A stretch of DNA of 50,873 nt from Verrucomicrobiaceae bacterium. GTDB lineage: Bacteria; Verrucomicrobiota; Verrucomicrobiia; Verrucomicrobiales; Verrucomicrobiaceae. Shown here piece after piece: positions 35,068 to 46,500 of the stretch; positions within the stretch are counted from its first letter, which is position 1, and each line of letters begins with the position of its first letter. The position numbers and the translations under genes were made by a program. The notes below the pieces were generated by a model. It made no database searches. It was not told where the DNA came from and was given only the letters and a program-made list of their open reading frames with translations. The stretch spans positions 1 to 50,873 of the forward strand of contig JAIXZA010000038.1 in the NCBI GenBank assembly GCA_027489965.1, written 5' to 3'.

Positions 35068-35125
35068 GGTTGGTTCGTTAAGGTGCTTATAAACGGTAAT
35101 TGGTGAGCGCTGCAATCTTTTGTCT

Positions 35126-35142
35126 CCGGTTACGGTAACGGG
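35126..35142. promoter_or_regulatory. Candidate operator palindrome in a divergent promoter region
   Basis: CCGGTTACGGTAACGGG is a 17-bp palindrome around one central base with one mismatched pair. A related half-site CGGTAA lies at 35094-35099. It sits between the divergent FAD oxidoreductase (start 35067) and ThuA-like (start 35227) genes, a place where a repressor such as the nearby ROK protein might bind. Binding is an inference. Confidence 0.45.
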
Positions 35143-35226
35143 AGCTTCTTTGAAAAAGGGATTTTTGGGAAGTGAAACTTTGCATTGACCATATTTGCCG
35201 GATCTGATCATGATATCGGTCCAACT

Positions 35227-36264
35227 ATGAAACGTCGCCTTCTGCTTTCCCTTTTTGTCACGATCCCTCTCAGTGCTGTCTTGGCAGCGGATGATTTTTT
35301 GAGTTATGAGCCGAAAGGTGAGGCTAAAGGTAAGCATATCGTCTTGTTAGCTGGCGATGAGGAGTATCGCAGTGAAGAGGCGATGCCGATGCTGGCCAAG
35401 ATTTTGAGTGAGCGTCATGGCTTTAAAACCACGGTGCTTTTTTCAGTGGATAAGGATGGCTTTATTGATGCCAATAATCAGGCCAGCCTCACGCACCCGG
35501 AAGCCCTGGATAGCGCCGATGCCATCATCATGCTGATTCGTTTCCGCCACTGGCCAGATGAGGTGATGAAGCATTTCCATGATGCGGTGCAACGCGGCGT
35601 GCCAATCGTTGGCCTACGCACAGCGACTCATGCCTTTAACATGGAGCCGAACAGCACTTACGGTGCTTGGGCCTGGAATAATGCTGAGGGCGGCTTTGGT
35701 CGGCTCATTTTAGGAGAGACCTGGGTGAGTCACTGGGGCAAACACCGTGCAGAGGCCACGAAAGGCTTTCTGGAGGCCTCGGCTAAAGAGCATCCGATCC
35801 TGCGCGGCGTGACGGAAATGTTTGGCACCACTGATGTCTATGAAGCCGCGCCACCCGCAGATGCCGTCATCTTGGCACGGGGCCAAGTGGTAGCCGGTAT
35901 GGAAGTCGGCAGCCCACCAGCAGACTACCGGAAAAGCACCAAAGCCGGCAAGGAACAAGCCGTGAACGAGCCCATGATGCCGATCGCGTGGGCACGTGAA
36001 GTGAAAAATGAAGCCGGCAAGACCAACAAAATCCTCTGCACCACGATGGGTGCAGCGTCTGATTTGACCAATGAAAGTCTGCGTCGCCTAGTGATTAATG
36101 GCGTGCACTGGGGCCTGGACCTAGAAGTTCCTGCCTCTGCCGATGTGAACTATGTGGGTGAATTTAAACCTCTCATGTATGGAACCAAAGACAGCGCAGA
36201 TCTGGCGGACCCTTATGGTTTCAGAGGTTTCAAGCGTGGGGTGAAACCTACAGATCTGAAATAG
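35227..36264 (+). CDS. ThuA-like domain protein, secreted
   Basis: The protein has 345 residues from ATG 35227 (signal peptide MKRRLLLSLFVTIPLSAVLA). ThuA-like (trehalose utilisation, class I glutamine amidotransferase-like fold) features include HIVLLAGDEEYRSEEAMPML near the N-terminus, ADAIIMLIRFRHWPDEV, RGVPIVGLRTATHAF, a WVSHWGKH segment and the late ILCTTMGAASDLTNESLRRL with VINGVHWGL. Proteins of this family are common in sugar-degradation loci of Planctomycetes and Verrucomicrobia; the reaction is unknown. It is divergent from the FAD oxidoreductase, with which it probably shares regulation. Confidence 0.9.
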   Translation: MKRRLLLSLFVTIPLSAVLAADDFLSYEPKGEAKGKHIVLLAGDEEYRSEEAMPMLAKILSERHGFKTTVLFSVDKDGFIDANNQASLTHPEALDSADAIIMLIRFRHWPDEVMKHFHDAVQRGVPIVGLRTATHAFNMEPNSTYGAWAWNNAEGGFGRLILGETWVSHWGKHRAEATKGFLEASAKEHPILRGVTEMFGTTDVYEAAPPADAVILARGQVVAGMEVGSPPADYRKSTKAGKEQAVNEPMMPIAWAREVKNEAGKTNKILCTTMGAASDLTNESLRRLVINGVHWGLDLEVPASADVNYVGEFKPLMYGTKDSADLADPYGFRGFKRGVKPTDLK

Positions 36265-36286
36265 GGACATAGCCGCCTTTGCTGTT

Positions 36287-36324
36287 TGTGAAAGTCCGCA
36301 GTCTGGCCTAGCCTAACTTTCACA
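36287..36324 (+). promoter_or_regulatory. Stem-loop ending on the cvfB-like start codon
   Basis: TGTGAAAGT (36287-36295) and ACTTTCACA (36316-36324) are perfect 9-bp inverted repeats around 20 bp that contain a smaller GGC/GCC inverted pair. The right arm includes the A of the start codon at 36324-36326. No Shine-Dalgarno sequence is visible in the arm, so folding of the mRNA could expose or hide the start, or the repeat could be an operator. Confidence 0.55.
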
Positions 36325-37196
36325 TGGCAGACCTCGGCAGATACAATCAACTCAAGGTGCTCTACAGCACCCCGCATGGCATTTACCTGGACGGAGGCGA
36401 CCACGGGGAAATCCTCCTGCCGACACGCTACATCCCGAGGGGAACGCAATTGGACGATTTACTGGAAGTCTTTGTCTATCGTGATTCTGAGGACCGTGTC
36501 ATCGCCACGACGGACAAGCCATTTGCCCAAGCGGGTGAATTTGCCTCGCTGGAAGTCGTCGGCGTGCATCGGCAAGTGGGCGTCTTTTTAAACTGGGGCC
36601 TGCCCAAAGATCTGCTTTTGCCCTATCGTGAGCTAACGGAAAAGGTCGAGGTGGGCCAAAAAGTCGCTGTTTATGTCATTCTCGATGAGCGCTCCGACCG
36701 GATCATTGCCACCACGCGGTTGAATCGGCACCTGAGCCGCCAGCCAGCCCCTTATAAAAAAGGACAGGAGGTTGGCCTGCTAGTCACTAATCGTACTCCG
36801 TTGGGTTACAATGTTTTGGTCGAAAAGACTCATATTGCGCTACTGCATGCAGCCGCAGGCGCCGCTACCCTGCAAGCGGGGCAGGAGGTACGTGGTTTTA
36901 TCAGTGCTGTACATCCTGACGGAAAGCTGGATGTTAGCTTGGATGCCTCCGGGTATCAGAGAGTGGCTCCCTTGACGGAGCGGATCCTTGAGGCGCTAAA
37001 AGCCAGCGGAGGCAGCCTGCCCTTTGATGATGATAGTCCCGCCGACCGAGTCCGAGAAAATTTTGGCAGCAGTAAAACTGCCTTCAAACAAGCCTTGGGT
37101 GCCCTTTTCCGGCAGCGAAAAATCCGCTTCACCCGCCCTGGAATCCAGTGGGTGGATGTCAATGAACCGACCAGCAGTGACTGGCGGCCGAGTTGA
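36324..37196 (+). CDS. CvfB/YitL-type S1 RNA-binding protein
   Basis: The protein has 290 residues and no signal peptide, so it is cytoplasmic. The N-terminus GRYNQLKVLYSTPHGIYLDG then GEILLPTRYIP and VFVYRDSEDRVIATT match the CvfB/YitL family, which carries several S1-like OB domains and a C-terminal winged helix (here SSKTAFKQALGALFRQRKIRF). CvfB of Staphylococcus binds RNA and affects virulence regulation; in this organism a general RNA-related role is more likely. It lies 59 bp after the ThuA-like gene on the same strand. The leader forms the stem-loop at 36287-36324. Confidence 0.92.
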   Translation: MADLGRYNQLKVLYSTPHGIYLDGGDHGEILLPTRYIPRGTQLDDLLEVFVYRDSEDRVIATTDKPFAQAGEFASLEVVGVHRQVGVFLNWGLPKDLLLPYRELTEKVEVGQKVAVYVILDERSDRIIATTRLNRHLSRQPAPYKKGQEVGLLVTNRTPLGYNVLVEKTHIALLHAAAGAATLQAGQEVRGFISAVHPDGKLDVSLDASGYQRVAPLTERILEALKASGGSLPFDDDSPADRVRENFGSSKTAFKQALGALFRQRKIRFTRPGIQWVDVNEPTSSDWRPS

Positions 37197-37229
37197 TCAG
37201 TAATGCCAGTTATATAATTGGAAATCAAA

Positions 37230-37245
37230 GAAAGAGCTGTCTTTC
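37230..37245 (+). terminator. Weak terminator-like hairpin after the cvfB-like gene
   Basis: GAAAGA and TCTTTC form a 6-bp stem with loop GCTG, followed 3 bp later by TTATTTTT. The stem is short and poor in G+C, so the strength is doubtful. Confidence 0.4.
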
Positions 37246-37313
37246 AGTTATTTTTGACCCAGTGAATTTTGTGCTTGGAGTTTGACATGACTTTGTGATT
37301 ACAATGTCACTGT

Positions 37314-37333
37314 GCCAAAAATCGCCAAAAATC
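37314..37333 (+). repeat. Perfect 10-bp tandem repeat upstream of the giant gene
   Basis: Two adjacent copies of GCCAAAAATC. The 10-bp spacing places both copies on the same face of the helix, as activator sites often do. Confidence 0.6.
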
Positions 37334-37501
37334 CTTCCTCCAACCTTATTGCCCATCAGCTAGTCATGCTGTGAACGGGCCTGCTTACTGATGATTCAAG
37401 GTATTTGAATTCGTGTTTTAAGTTCTAAAAAATTAATTTTGAGATTCCAGCCGTTCTGGTTGTCTCACTCATAAGCTGAAAAGCCCCAACCGCCTGTCGC
37501 C

Positions 37502-40500
37502 ATGAAAAGCTCAACCAAACACCGCGATCTTTCGCAGCAAGTCATGATTACCATGCGCACTCGTCTGCGTATGCCAGTGACACTAGTCATGCTGGTTTCC
37601 AGTCTGACTTTTCCTTTGCAGTCTCATGGGATTACCTTGATCCAAAGCAATTCGGTAACGAATTCATTTTTGGTCCCGGTAAATGGTCTGGTGAATACAC
37701 CGAATTTTCAAAATGCGGTGCCAACGATCAATGACACTCTTCTATTTAACAATAATGTGACGGGTGCGGTCAACTACCGCGTTTCCAATGCATCGGGAGC
37801 TAATTTGATGCTGGGCGGTCTGCGAGTCGATAATCCTGGTGGGGCTATCACTCTTCAGAATGCAGATAACGTAAATCAGACGTTATCCATTGGCGCTCAA
37901 GGGATTGACATGCGCCGTGCGACACAAAATTTGACGATCAGCAACACCTCGGCAACCAACAGTGTGACTCTGAATTTACTGGGTGCAGGTTCGGGTGCCT
38001 GGGGTGTGAACGCAGGTAGGACACTGACAATTAATTCAGTCGTAACAGGAACAGGTGGCCTTGCGATTGGTCCTGGTTTGAGTAACAACGGGGGTACGGT
38101 CCTTCTGGGCGGGACGAATAGTGGCACCAACACTTTCACGGGAGCCACGAGCGTAACTGGATCGACGCTGCAACTCGACTATGCAACGGCAGGTAACCGC
38201 ATCGATAGCGCGGCTAATCTGACTTTGAATCGGTCCACGCTCACTGTTCAGGGGGGAGCTACCTTTGCTCAGGTAGTCAATGGTCTGACTCTTGGCGCTG
38301 GTGCTAATCAGGTTACCTTTGGTGGAACCACCGCGAATCTTAATGTCGGAGCTATTACGAGGACTGGTTTTGATTCCCTGCTAAATGTTGGCACGGCAAG
38401 TCGTTTAACGACTACTAACACCAACGTGAACGGCATTCTCGGTGGTTGGGCGGTGCTCAATAAAACAGATTGGGCCGTTGGTGGCGGCGCTGTCACCGCT
38501 TTAGCCACTTACGTGGATCGAACAGGTCCTTGGACAAGCCCTGGGGCCACTTCAAATGCCCGCATTACTGGTACGGTTACGGCTGTCGGGAATGACACGA
38601 TTCATTCGCTTAAATTCAATTCGGGTGCCTTCAACCTGACACAGAATGCGGCAACGAGATTGAACATTACGTCAGGTGGTATTTTGAAAAATGACAATAA
38701 TGCCACGACCATATCAGGCGGCACGATCACTGCTGGTGGAGCCGCAGATACGGTCGCAGATACGCTCTATTTTTGGCAAAACCAAAATACCATGGTCGTC
38801 TCGTCGATCCTTGATAACAATGGAACAGATGTGGTGAATTTAGTGAAGGCAGGAGATGGCTCTTTGCGGTTTGATAATGCAGCGGCTCATACCATGACCG
38901 GCACACTTACGATTACAGGTGGCCGTGTATTGATTGGTAACGGTAACACGGTGGGTTCTGTGCCTGGAACTAACCTTGTTTTCGCGCAGACACCAGGATC
39001 GCTTAACGGCACCGCAACTAATGATGGTTTGTTGACCATAAACCGCACAGATGCGGTGACTTTAACTCAAAATATCTCAGGAGTTGGCGGTGATTCAATT
39101 GATCGAGTCGCCATTCGTAAATCTGCCGGGACAACCCTGACTCTAACACCTACCTCAGCCAATACTTTCTTTGGCATCACGCGCATTGAGGCTGGATCGC
39201 TCTTGGCAGGGAATGCCACAGCATTGTCTCCCAACTCAGTCATTCAGCTAGCTGATGTTGCTGGTGTTCTGCTCAATCTGCAAAATTTCAATAGTACAGC
39301 GCGCGGACTTACTACGGGTGGAGCGGTGGGCGGGAATGTGACCTTGGGTACAGCCAATCTTACCTTAGCTCCGGTAGAGTCAGACAGTCTGACCTACGCT
39401 GGTATCATCAGCGGTACTGGGGGCTTGGTGAAAAATGGGTTAGGCTCACAAACCTTCACTGCTGGCCAAACCTTTACGGGTCCCTTGACGGTAAATGCAG
39501 GATCTTTGCAGGCGACAACACTAACGCCTAGCTCCGTGACGGTGACCGACGGCTCTCTTCAAGCCACTACGGTAACCACGGCCGGAGCTTTGAATGTTAC
39601 CAACGGTACATTCCGTGGCGCACTTGTGACAACCAACCCTAACGTTACCGTCAACGGCACTGGGCTGGTCGTTTTGGGCTCTGGTAGTTCACTAGCAGCT
39701 AATAGTTCCTTTGCCTTGAATAACGAGCGTTCTACGTTGCAATTGAATAATGGTTCCAGCACAAGTGTCGGCAGTTTTGTTTCTGCGGCAGGTAGTCAAT
39801 TGGCACTAGGAAATGGCGCTAGCGCAACAAACCTTACATTCAATGACACCGGATCTCTGAATCTTAACGGTGTAATTACCATGGCTGGCATTACTGGAGC
39901 AGGCCTGGGTAACGTCGTAAAGGTTGGCAGCGCCAACTGGGTGTTATCCGGTGGGAATGGCTACACTGGCAGTACGACGATTAATGCGGGTGAAGTTCAG
40001 GTATCGTCAGGTGCCACGGTTGAAGTTCTGCCTGATCGCACAGATCTAACGTTAGCCAACGTCTCAAGCGTTAGGTTAGATCTCAATGGTAAAAACGAAA
40101 CCATCGGCTCGTTAGCTGGTGGTGGCGTGAATGGCGGGAATGTTCTGCTCGGTTCAGGCACGCTTACGACAGGACTCAGTGGCGTCAATACAACCTATGC
40201 CGGTGCTATCAGTGGTAGTGGAAGCGTCAACAAGATTGGCCCTGGCACCTTGACTCTTACTGGAGCAAATACTTTTACAGGGGCGCTTAATATTTCAGGC
40301 GGTGCGGTTATTCTTAATGGTGGATTGTTAGGCGATGCAGCGAATGTCTCAGTTTCAAATGCAAGCCTGAACGTCAATACATCAGACACCATCAACAGAC
40401 TCACAGCCTCACAAAATTCGATTATCACGATTGGTTCAGGTGCCGTCCTGACTTCGAATCATGTTACTGAAGCCGATGTCACTTCCACTGTCGCAGCGAG

Positions 40501-43500
40501 CAATGATTTCCCAATTATCAATGTGGCCGGCGGAACACAAAATTTGGCGGTGGGTATGAGCATCCGTGATGTGAATTCATCCAATGATATTCCCGGAGCC
40601 TACATCGTTCAGATTTTAAACGCGAATCAAGTGCTGATGAGTAATAGCACTGCGTCTAGTGGTGCGTCGCCAGCCAAAACCTTTGCCTTTGGATCCGTGA
40701 GCCAAGTGGCGGCATCCTTGAAAGGAAGTGGTGATTGGGTCAAAAATGGTAACGGTAATCTTTTGTTAGGCTCCAATGGCAGTGACATGACTGGAACAAT
40801 GACATTTAATGGGGGGGCGATCATTGCTGGTGGATTTAACCTTGGGGGGCGTAATCAGATTCAGGATACGATTAGCAACAGCGCGCAATTGTCATTTGGT
40901 TCGGTAAACCCGGTGACTTTCAATTTGGCCGTGAGCCCAGTGAACTTAATGCCGTTTGAGCGTATCGGAAGCCTGAGTGGCGGTGGCAGTGGTACAGTCT
41001 TGAATCTTGTGGGTCTCAGTTCAAGCGGGGCTCTGGCTCTAGGTGGCAATAATCAATCAACGACATTCAATGGAGCGATTCGGGGTTCCATTTCCAATAC
41101 TGCTTTCACTGGCTCACCAAACACGAACCTCGCCACCGTTGTCTCTGGAAACTTCCCATGGCTCATTAAAGAGGGAACAGGAACTCTGGACTGGACTAAC
41201 GATGATACTAATGCGATTCGCGGCACCGTGAGAGTGGATCGTGGAATGTTGAAAGTAGGCGGGTCTGTAGGTTTGGATGCTGGTTCCAATGCAGTTCTTA
41301 GCAACGCGCCTGGGGCTAAATTGAGCCTTCAAACAAGTGACTCGGCAGGAGAAGAGTTGGGCTTTATTTCTGGTGGTGGACGTGGCGCTTCCCGTTCATT
41401 CAGCAATGGTGTTTCGGGAGCTTTATTGGGTAACTATTTGGTGGGAGGTACTTCTGAAATTCAGATTGGCACGGCCACTGGCACTGCTACAAATGCCAAG
41501 CTACTTCTATCCAATAATTTAGTGGGTCAGATTTATTCCTTTGCCGGCAATATTACAGGTGATGGTTCTCTCGAGAAGAATGGCAATAACACTTTGGAAG
41601 TCCTTGGTGCCAATACTTATGCTGGCGATACCATCATCAGAAATACCGCAACTGCAGGTGTCAGCACCAGCACTATAGCCATTGGTGCTTATAGTGGTAG
41701 TGCAGGTGTCGGTGCACTAGGCTCAGGTGGTTATGGTCAGCTGCCAAGCACTACGAGTTTATCTATGATTGCGGGTGCTAGTTTGGTTGCTGGGGTTCGT
41801 GCGAATGTCCAATTTGACCTTAATGGTGCCACACAAACGTTGAGTGCATTATCTGTTCAGAATACCGGTGGGAATCAGACTATCAATCTGGGCGGTGGCA
41901 CCATCAATATCAACACACCTGCGACGGGTGTTTCCAATGGCTTTTTTGCAGGACTGTTTAACGGACGTGGCACCATTAATGTCAACTCAACTTCATTGGA
42001 TGGTCCTCCTGACAATAGAGGTTGGTATATTGAGTCAAGTTCTGTTCCCAATACCTCTCCAGAGGTTTCCAGCAATACGTCTCACATTGGGAGTTTTAAT
42101 GTGAATGGCGGCAGAGTTGTTTTGAATGGTCCCGACGGTAGTTTGGGGGATACGGTTCATGTCAGCGTAGGCAGTCAGGGAACGCTGGCTGTACAGCAGG
42201 CAGATACGACAGGCTCTCTGTTTGGAGCCGGCGCTCTTCAGTTTATCAATGTTCTCACTCCAACCTTGACGCTCACTTCGGCCCCTAAGGGACCAATTAC
42301 CAGCAATGTTTGGTCAGGAACCACCACAGGGACCGGCAATTTGAGCCTGACGCAAACTGGCCGATTGAGTATTTCCAGCAACCAAGCTTTCATTGGCCGC
42401 ACAACCGTGAGGGGAGCTTCGGAACTGATCCTCAATTATTCGACAGGGGCTAATGCTACAAACAACATCATCCCTGGAACTTTGACTTTGGCGGGTGGCC
42501 GAATCCAGATGAGGGGTGGAGACTCTACGGTTACGGACGAGGTTACAAGCACCCTGCTAGAATCAGGCGCAACGGTTATTTCTGGCTCATCTAGCGGCAC
42601 ACGTTTGGGCCTAGGCCAGGTGACAAGGCAGGCGGGCGGAATTCTTGAAGTGCGTGGTGCGTCAGTCGTGATGGATGCCCCTTCTGCTGGCCTTCTCGGT
42701 GGCTATGCGACCTTCGCGAGACCTGAGGCTGTGACGAATGTTCTCAATGTGACTACTTGGGCCACTCTCGATGATAATGGCTTGATGACGGACCTTCTGA
42801 ATAGCGGTTATGAAACAAACCCAGCCAGCATGTCTGGTAGCACTTTTGATGTCACGGCTGCTTCAGACCCTAATGGCAATGTTAGTTTCAATTGGGAATC
42901 TTCTGATAACGTGAACTCATTACGGTTCAACACACCTAATGATCAGGCTTCAATCTCAGTTACCTTGTATGATACCGATAAAATTATTAATGACGGTGGC
43001 ATTTTGGTGACCAAAAATATCGGACCACGTGATATTCGAATCCGCGATGAATTGGATTCTCCTTCGGGGCGCAGTCTCACAGGTGGCGGTGGGCTTATTG
43101 ATGATGAGTTGATTGTTCATCAGCACAACACTTTGGGCAGTCTCAAGATTGAAGTGCCCATCGTGGATAATCCCAATTCATCTCCAAACGCACTCACCTT
43201 TTCGAAGACTGGGCAGGGCAAGGTCATTCTCACCGGTAACAATAGTTATACTGGCAGTACAAATATCTTTGCAGGCTCTCTTCAATTGGGAGAAGGCGGT
43301 GGTGGTGGCAGCCTCGGTAGCGGAGCGATAACGAATAATGGTTATCTGATTCTCAATCGCAGCACCGGAGGAACGATTGCTCCTGAAATCAATGGTACAG
43401 GTGGGGTCATTAAACGTGGTGCCGGGACGGAGACATTGGGAGGCACTTCGAGTAACTACACTGGCACAGTAAGCATTTTGAGTGGCACCCTTGTTGCTGG

Positions 43501-46500
43501 AGCTAGCACGCTGGATGCTGCTTTTGGTTCTCTTGGTTCTCCGAAGGGGTTAACTTCAGTTGCAGCAAACGCGGCTTTAGAAATTCAAAGTTCTTTTGTG
43601 ACCAATGAAACCATTTTCCTGCGTGGCGGTAATTTGAATAGTGGCACTGTCGGCGGCACTCTTCGAGGTCCGGTTCTATTGGGAGAAAATGGAACCATTT
43701 TGTCCAAATCGGCCTCGGTGCTGTCTCTTGCAGGTCCGGTCATTAGCCGCCCAGGAACCACATTAGCCTTAACGGGACCTGGTGATATCGTGCTTGCCAA
43801 TACTAGCAACCAAATGGGTGCCATCACGCTGGGCGGAGCCCCAGGGAATCCAAGTTTAACTCGATTGTTCATTGGTGCTGGATTCGGGCTGAATGGTACT
43901 CCAGGATCTGTGGGACGGACTGCGATCAATAATCGTGGTTCTGTCATCCTGAATGTCAATGATACCCATTTTGTTCTTGGTTCAACCCTATCAGGAACCG
44001 GCACAATGGTCATCAATCGAGGCAATATTTATCTCACTGGCGACAATTCCTATTCAGGTGCCACCCTAGTTGGGGGTAATGGGTCTTCTCTACCCACATT
44101 TGGTTTGACCATCAATAATAGTGCAGAGCTGCGAGTCGGTAATGATACCTATACCGGCAAGCTGGGTTCTGGCGCGCTGATCGTTCAATCAGCAACGACT
44201 GCAGAATCGGCTGTGCGCTTTCATACGCTAAGAAATCAATCTCTGAGTAACATCATCACGCTGAATCCCTCTCCCGCTGGAACAACGGCCCGTAATGCTC
44301 GTTTGCATCGTCAAGGGTTAGGTTCACTCACCTTGAATGGTTCTCTCATTGCGGGAAGTCATGGGGCTCCGGTGACTAACACTCAGCGTGCCACCGTCAA
44401 TAATACGAGTGGCGGTAAGTTGACATTAGCTGGCCCGATTGTGACATCGAGCAATAATCGGCTAAACTTTGCACCATCCGGGAACTCCGTGACTGAAATT
44501 GCTGGATCTCTTGATCGAGTCATCTGGGGACGTTTCCTTAACAGCACAGATGATAACACAACCACAGTGACCGCATTTAACGTAGCTGGAACTACAACGT
44601 TAAAAGGCTTTAATAACTTTGGTAATCTTCCTGCGCCTGTAACCGCAGCTGGGGAAAATCCAGGCAATAACACAAACCGTTTTCAGAATATCTACATCCA
44701 ACGTGGCGTTTTGGAAATCAATCATTCGATCGAGCCCGATCCTGAGAACCCCAATATCATCATTGATTCTGACGCTGCTGGTGTGACTGCCAATCCAACG
44801 AATACCATCAATGGGGTGGACGATGAGGCTGACTTCTATGTTCTGAGAGGAGCTGCCATCAGATTTGCACAAACAGAGACCGCTGGCTATTTCGCCACAC
44901 AAAAAGGTTCAGCTATTGAGGTGGTTTCTGATAAAACTCTAACAATCAATGACAGCGGTGTTAACCATGTGATCAATGGTGGATTGACGGGCGGAGGCAC
45001 TGTCAGGTTAAGTGCTCTCGGCGGTAATGCTTGGTTTGGTCTTTTTGGGCCCAGTTCAATCCAGAACAGTGTCATCATTGGCAGTTCTACCAATAGTCTT
45101 ACGGGTGGTTCAACAGGCGCAAATATCTCGACTGTCCGCGTTAATGATTTGGGTGCAAATAGTGGCTTGGGTCAGTCACCAACGATCCGTCTGGGGGTGG
45201 CCGCTATTCCAGGTGCAAGTACTCAGGAGGCTCGTTTGGAGTATGTGAGCAGGAATGGTCCAGCTGCCCAGGTGACCAACAAAGACTTTGAATTATCGAA
45301 CAGTGATGTGGTCGTGGTGAAAATGACGGCTCAGTTTTCTGGAGTAAACCCGTCACCATCCGTCACAACCACGGTTCTTACCTTAGAAGATGTGGGTTCA
45401 ATCGTTAATGGTATGGCCGTCAATGGACCGGGTATTGCTCCAAACACCCGCGTCCAGTCCATTGCTGGCAATACAGTTACCATAGCTCCGAAAATCATGG
45501 CTGATATCGGGCCTGCTGTTTCCATCACTTTTGAAGATTTATCTTCGACAGGAGTCGTGCGTATTGCTGCTGGTGGGGTCGGGGCATTGGTGATTGGCTC
45601 AGATCCAGCTAGTGCAGCGACAAGCAATGGTAAAATCACTGCGACGAATGTCTCCCGTAAGCAGCTCATTTTACATGGGCAGAATGCGATGGGTAACACC
45701 ATCAATGGCATGATTGATCAGGGAGGTTCCGTCGCGTTGGATTTGAGTGTCAATCCCGATGTAACAGACAATGATCAATATGGTGCTGGTCGTTGGATTC
45801 TGAAAAATGTGAATAATAATTTCAGTGGGAATATCTCAGTTGCAGTCGGCAGTCTCGAGTTTGCAGGTGATTTAGGTTCAGGCAATGGCACTTCCGGTCC
45901 GATGGGTAACCTAACCGCTGCACGAGTGATCAATCTTGGCACGAATGACTTTAATGGTCGTCGCTATGATATCTTTGGCGGTGGCGATAACCTTGGTGCG
46001 GCAGGTGGACTTTCAGCAACGGGCACAATCATCTTTAATGATGCGAATGCAGGTACATTGACGCTCGGATCGAACATTGGTTTTACCCAGAGCTTTAGCA
46101 GCACCACGAATCCAGGCAGTGGTGAAATCATCAACAATGGTAACAAAGTGGTAGTGATCAATGGGGCTTTCACTTCAGGCGCTTCGGGAAATCGAAATTG
46201 GATCTTGGATGGAACGAACACGGGTGATAACAGAATTACTGGTAGTATCAGTAACGGCAGTGGAAACTCTGTCGGGATTACCAAAGAAGGTGCTGGTAAA
46301 TGGATTCTCGATAGCACCAATAACTCGATGAATGGAACCATCACCGTCAACCGTGGTGAATTAGAGGTGGCGGGAGTGAGTTCAATCGGAGACGATGCAC
46401 TCGTTACTCTAACCAATGCTGGCTCTGATGGCTCTTCCGTTGGCGGTGCTGCGCTCAGACTTCGTTCCAGTGAAACCATTGGTGGACTTGCAGGGACAGT

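Larger units (their letters stand above)
37197..37501. other. Non-coding leader before the giant repeat protein
   Basis: The 305-bp AT-rich stretch contains a weak terminator-like hairpin (37230-37245), an inverted repeat TGACAT (37283-37288)/ATGTCA (37304-37309), and a perfect tandem GCCAAAAATC at 37314-37333. No convincing -35/-10 pair with normal spacing was found: TTGACA at 37282 is only 12 bp from TACAAT. Confidence 0.6.

Noticed and set aside
37282..37305. Promoter TTGACA...TACAAT before the giant gene
   Set aside because: The spacing is only 12 bp, too short for a sigma70-type promoter.
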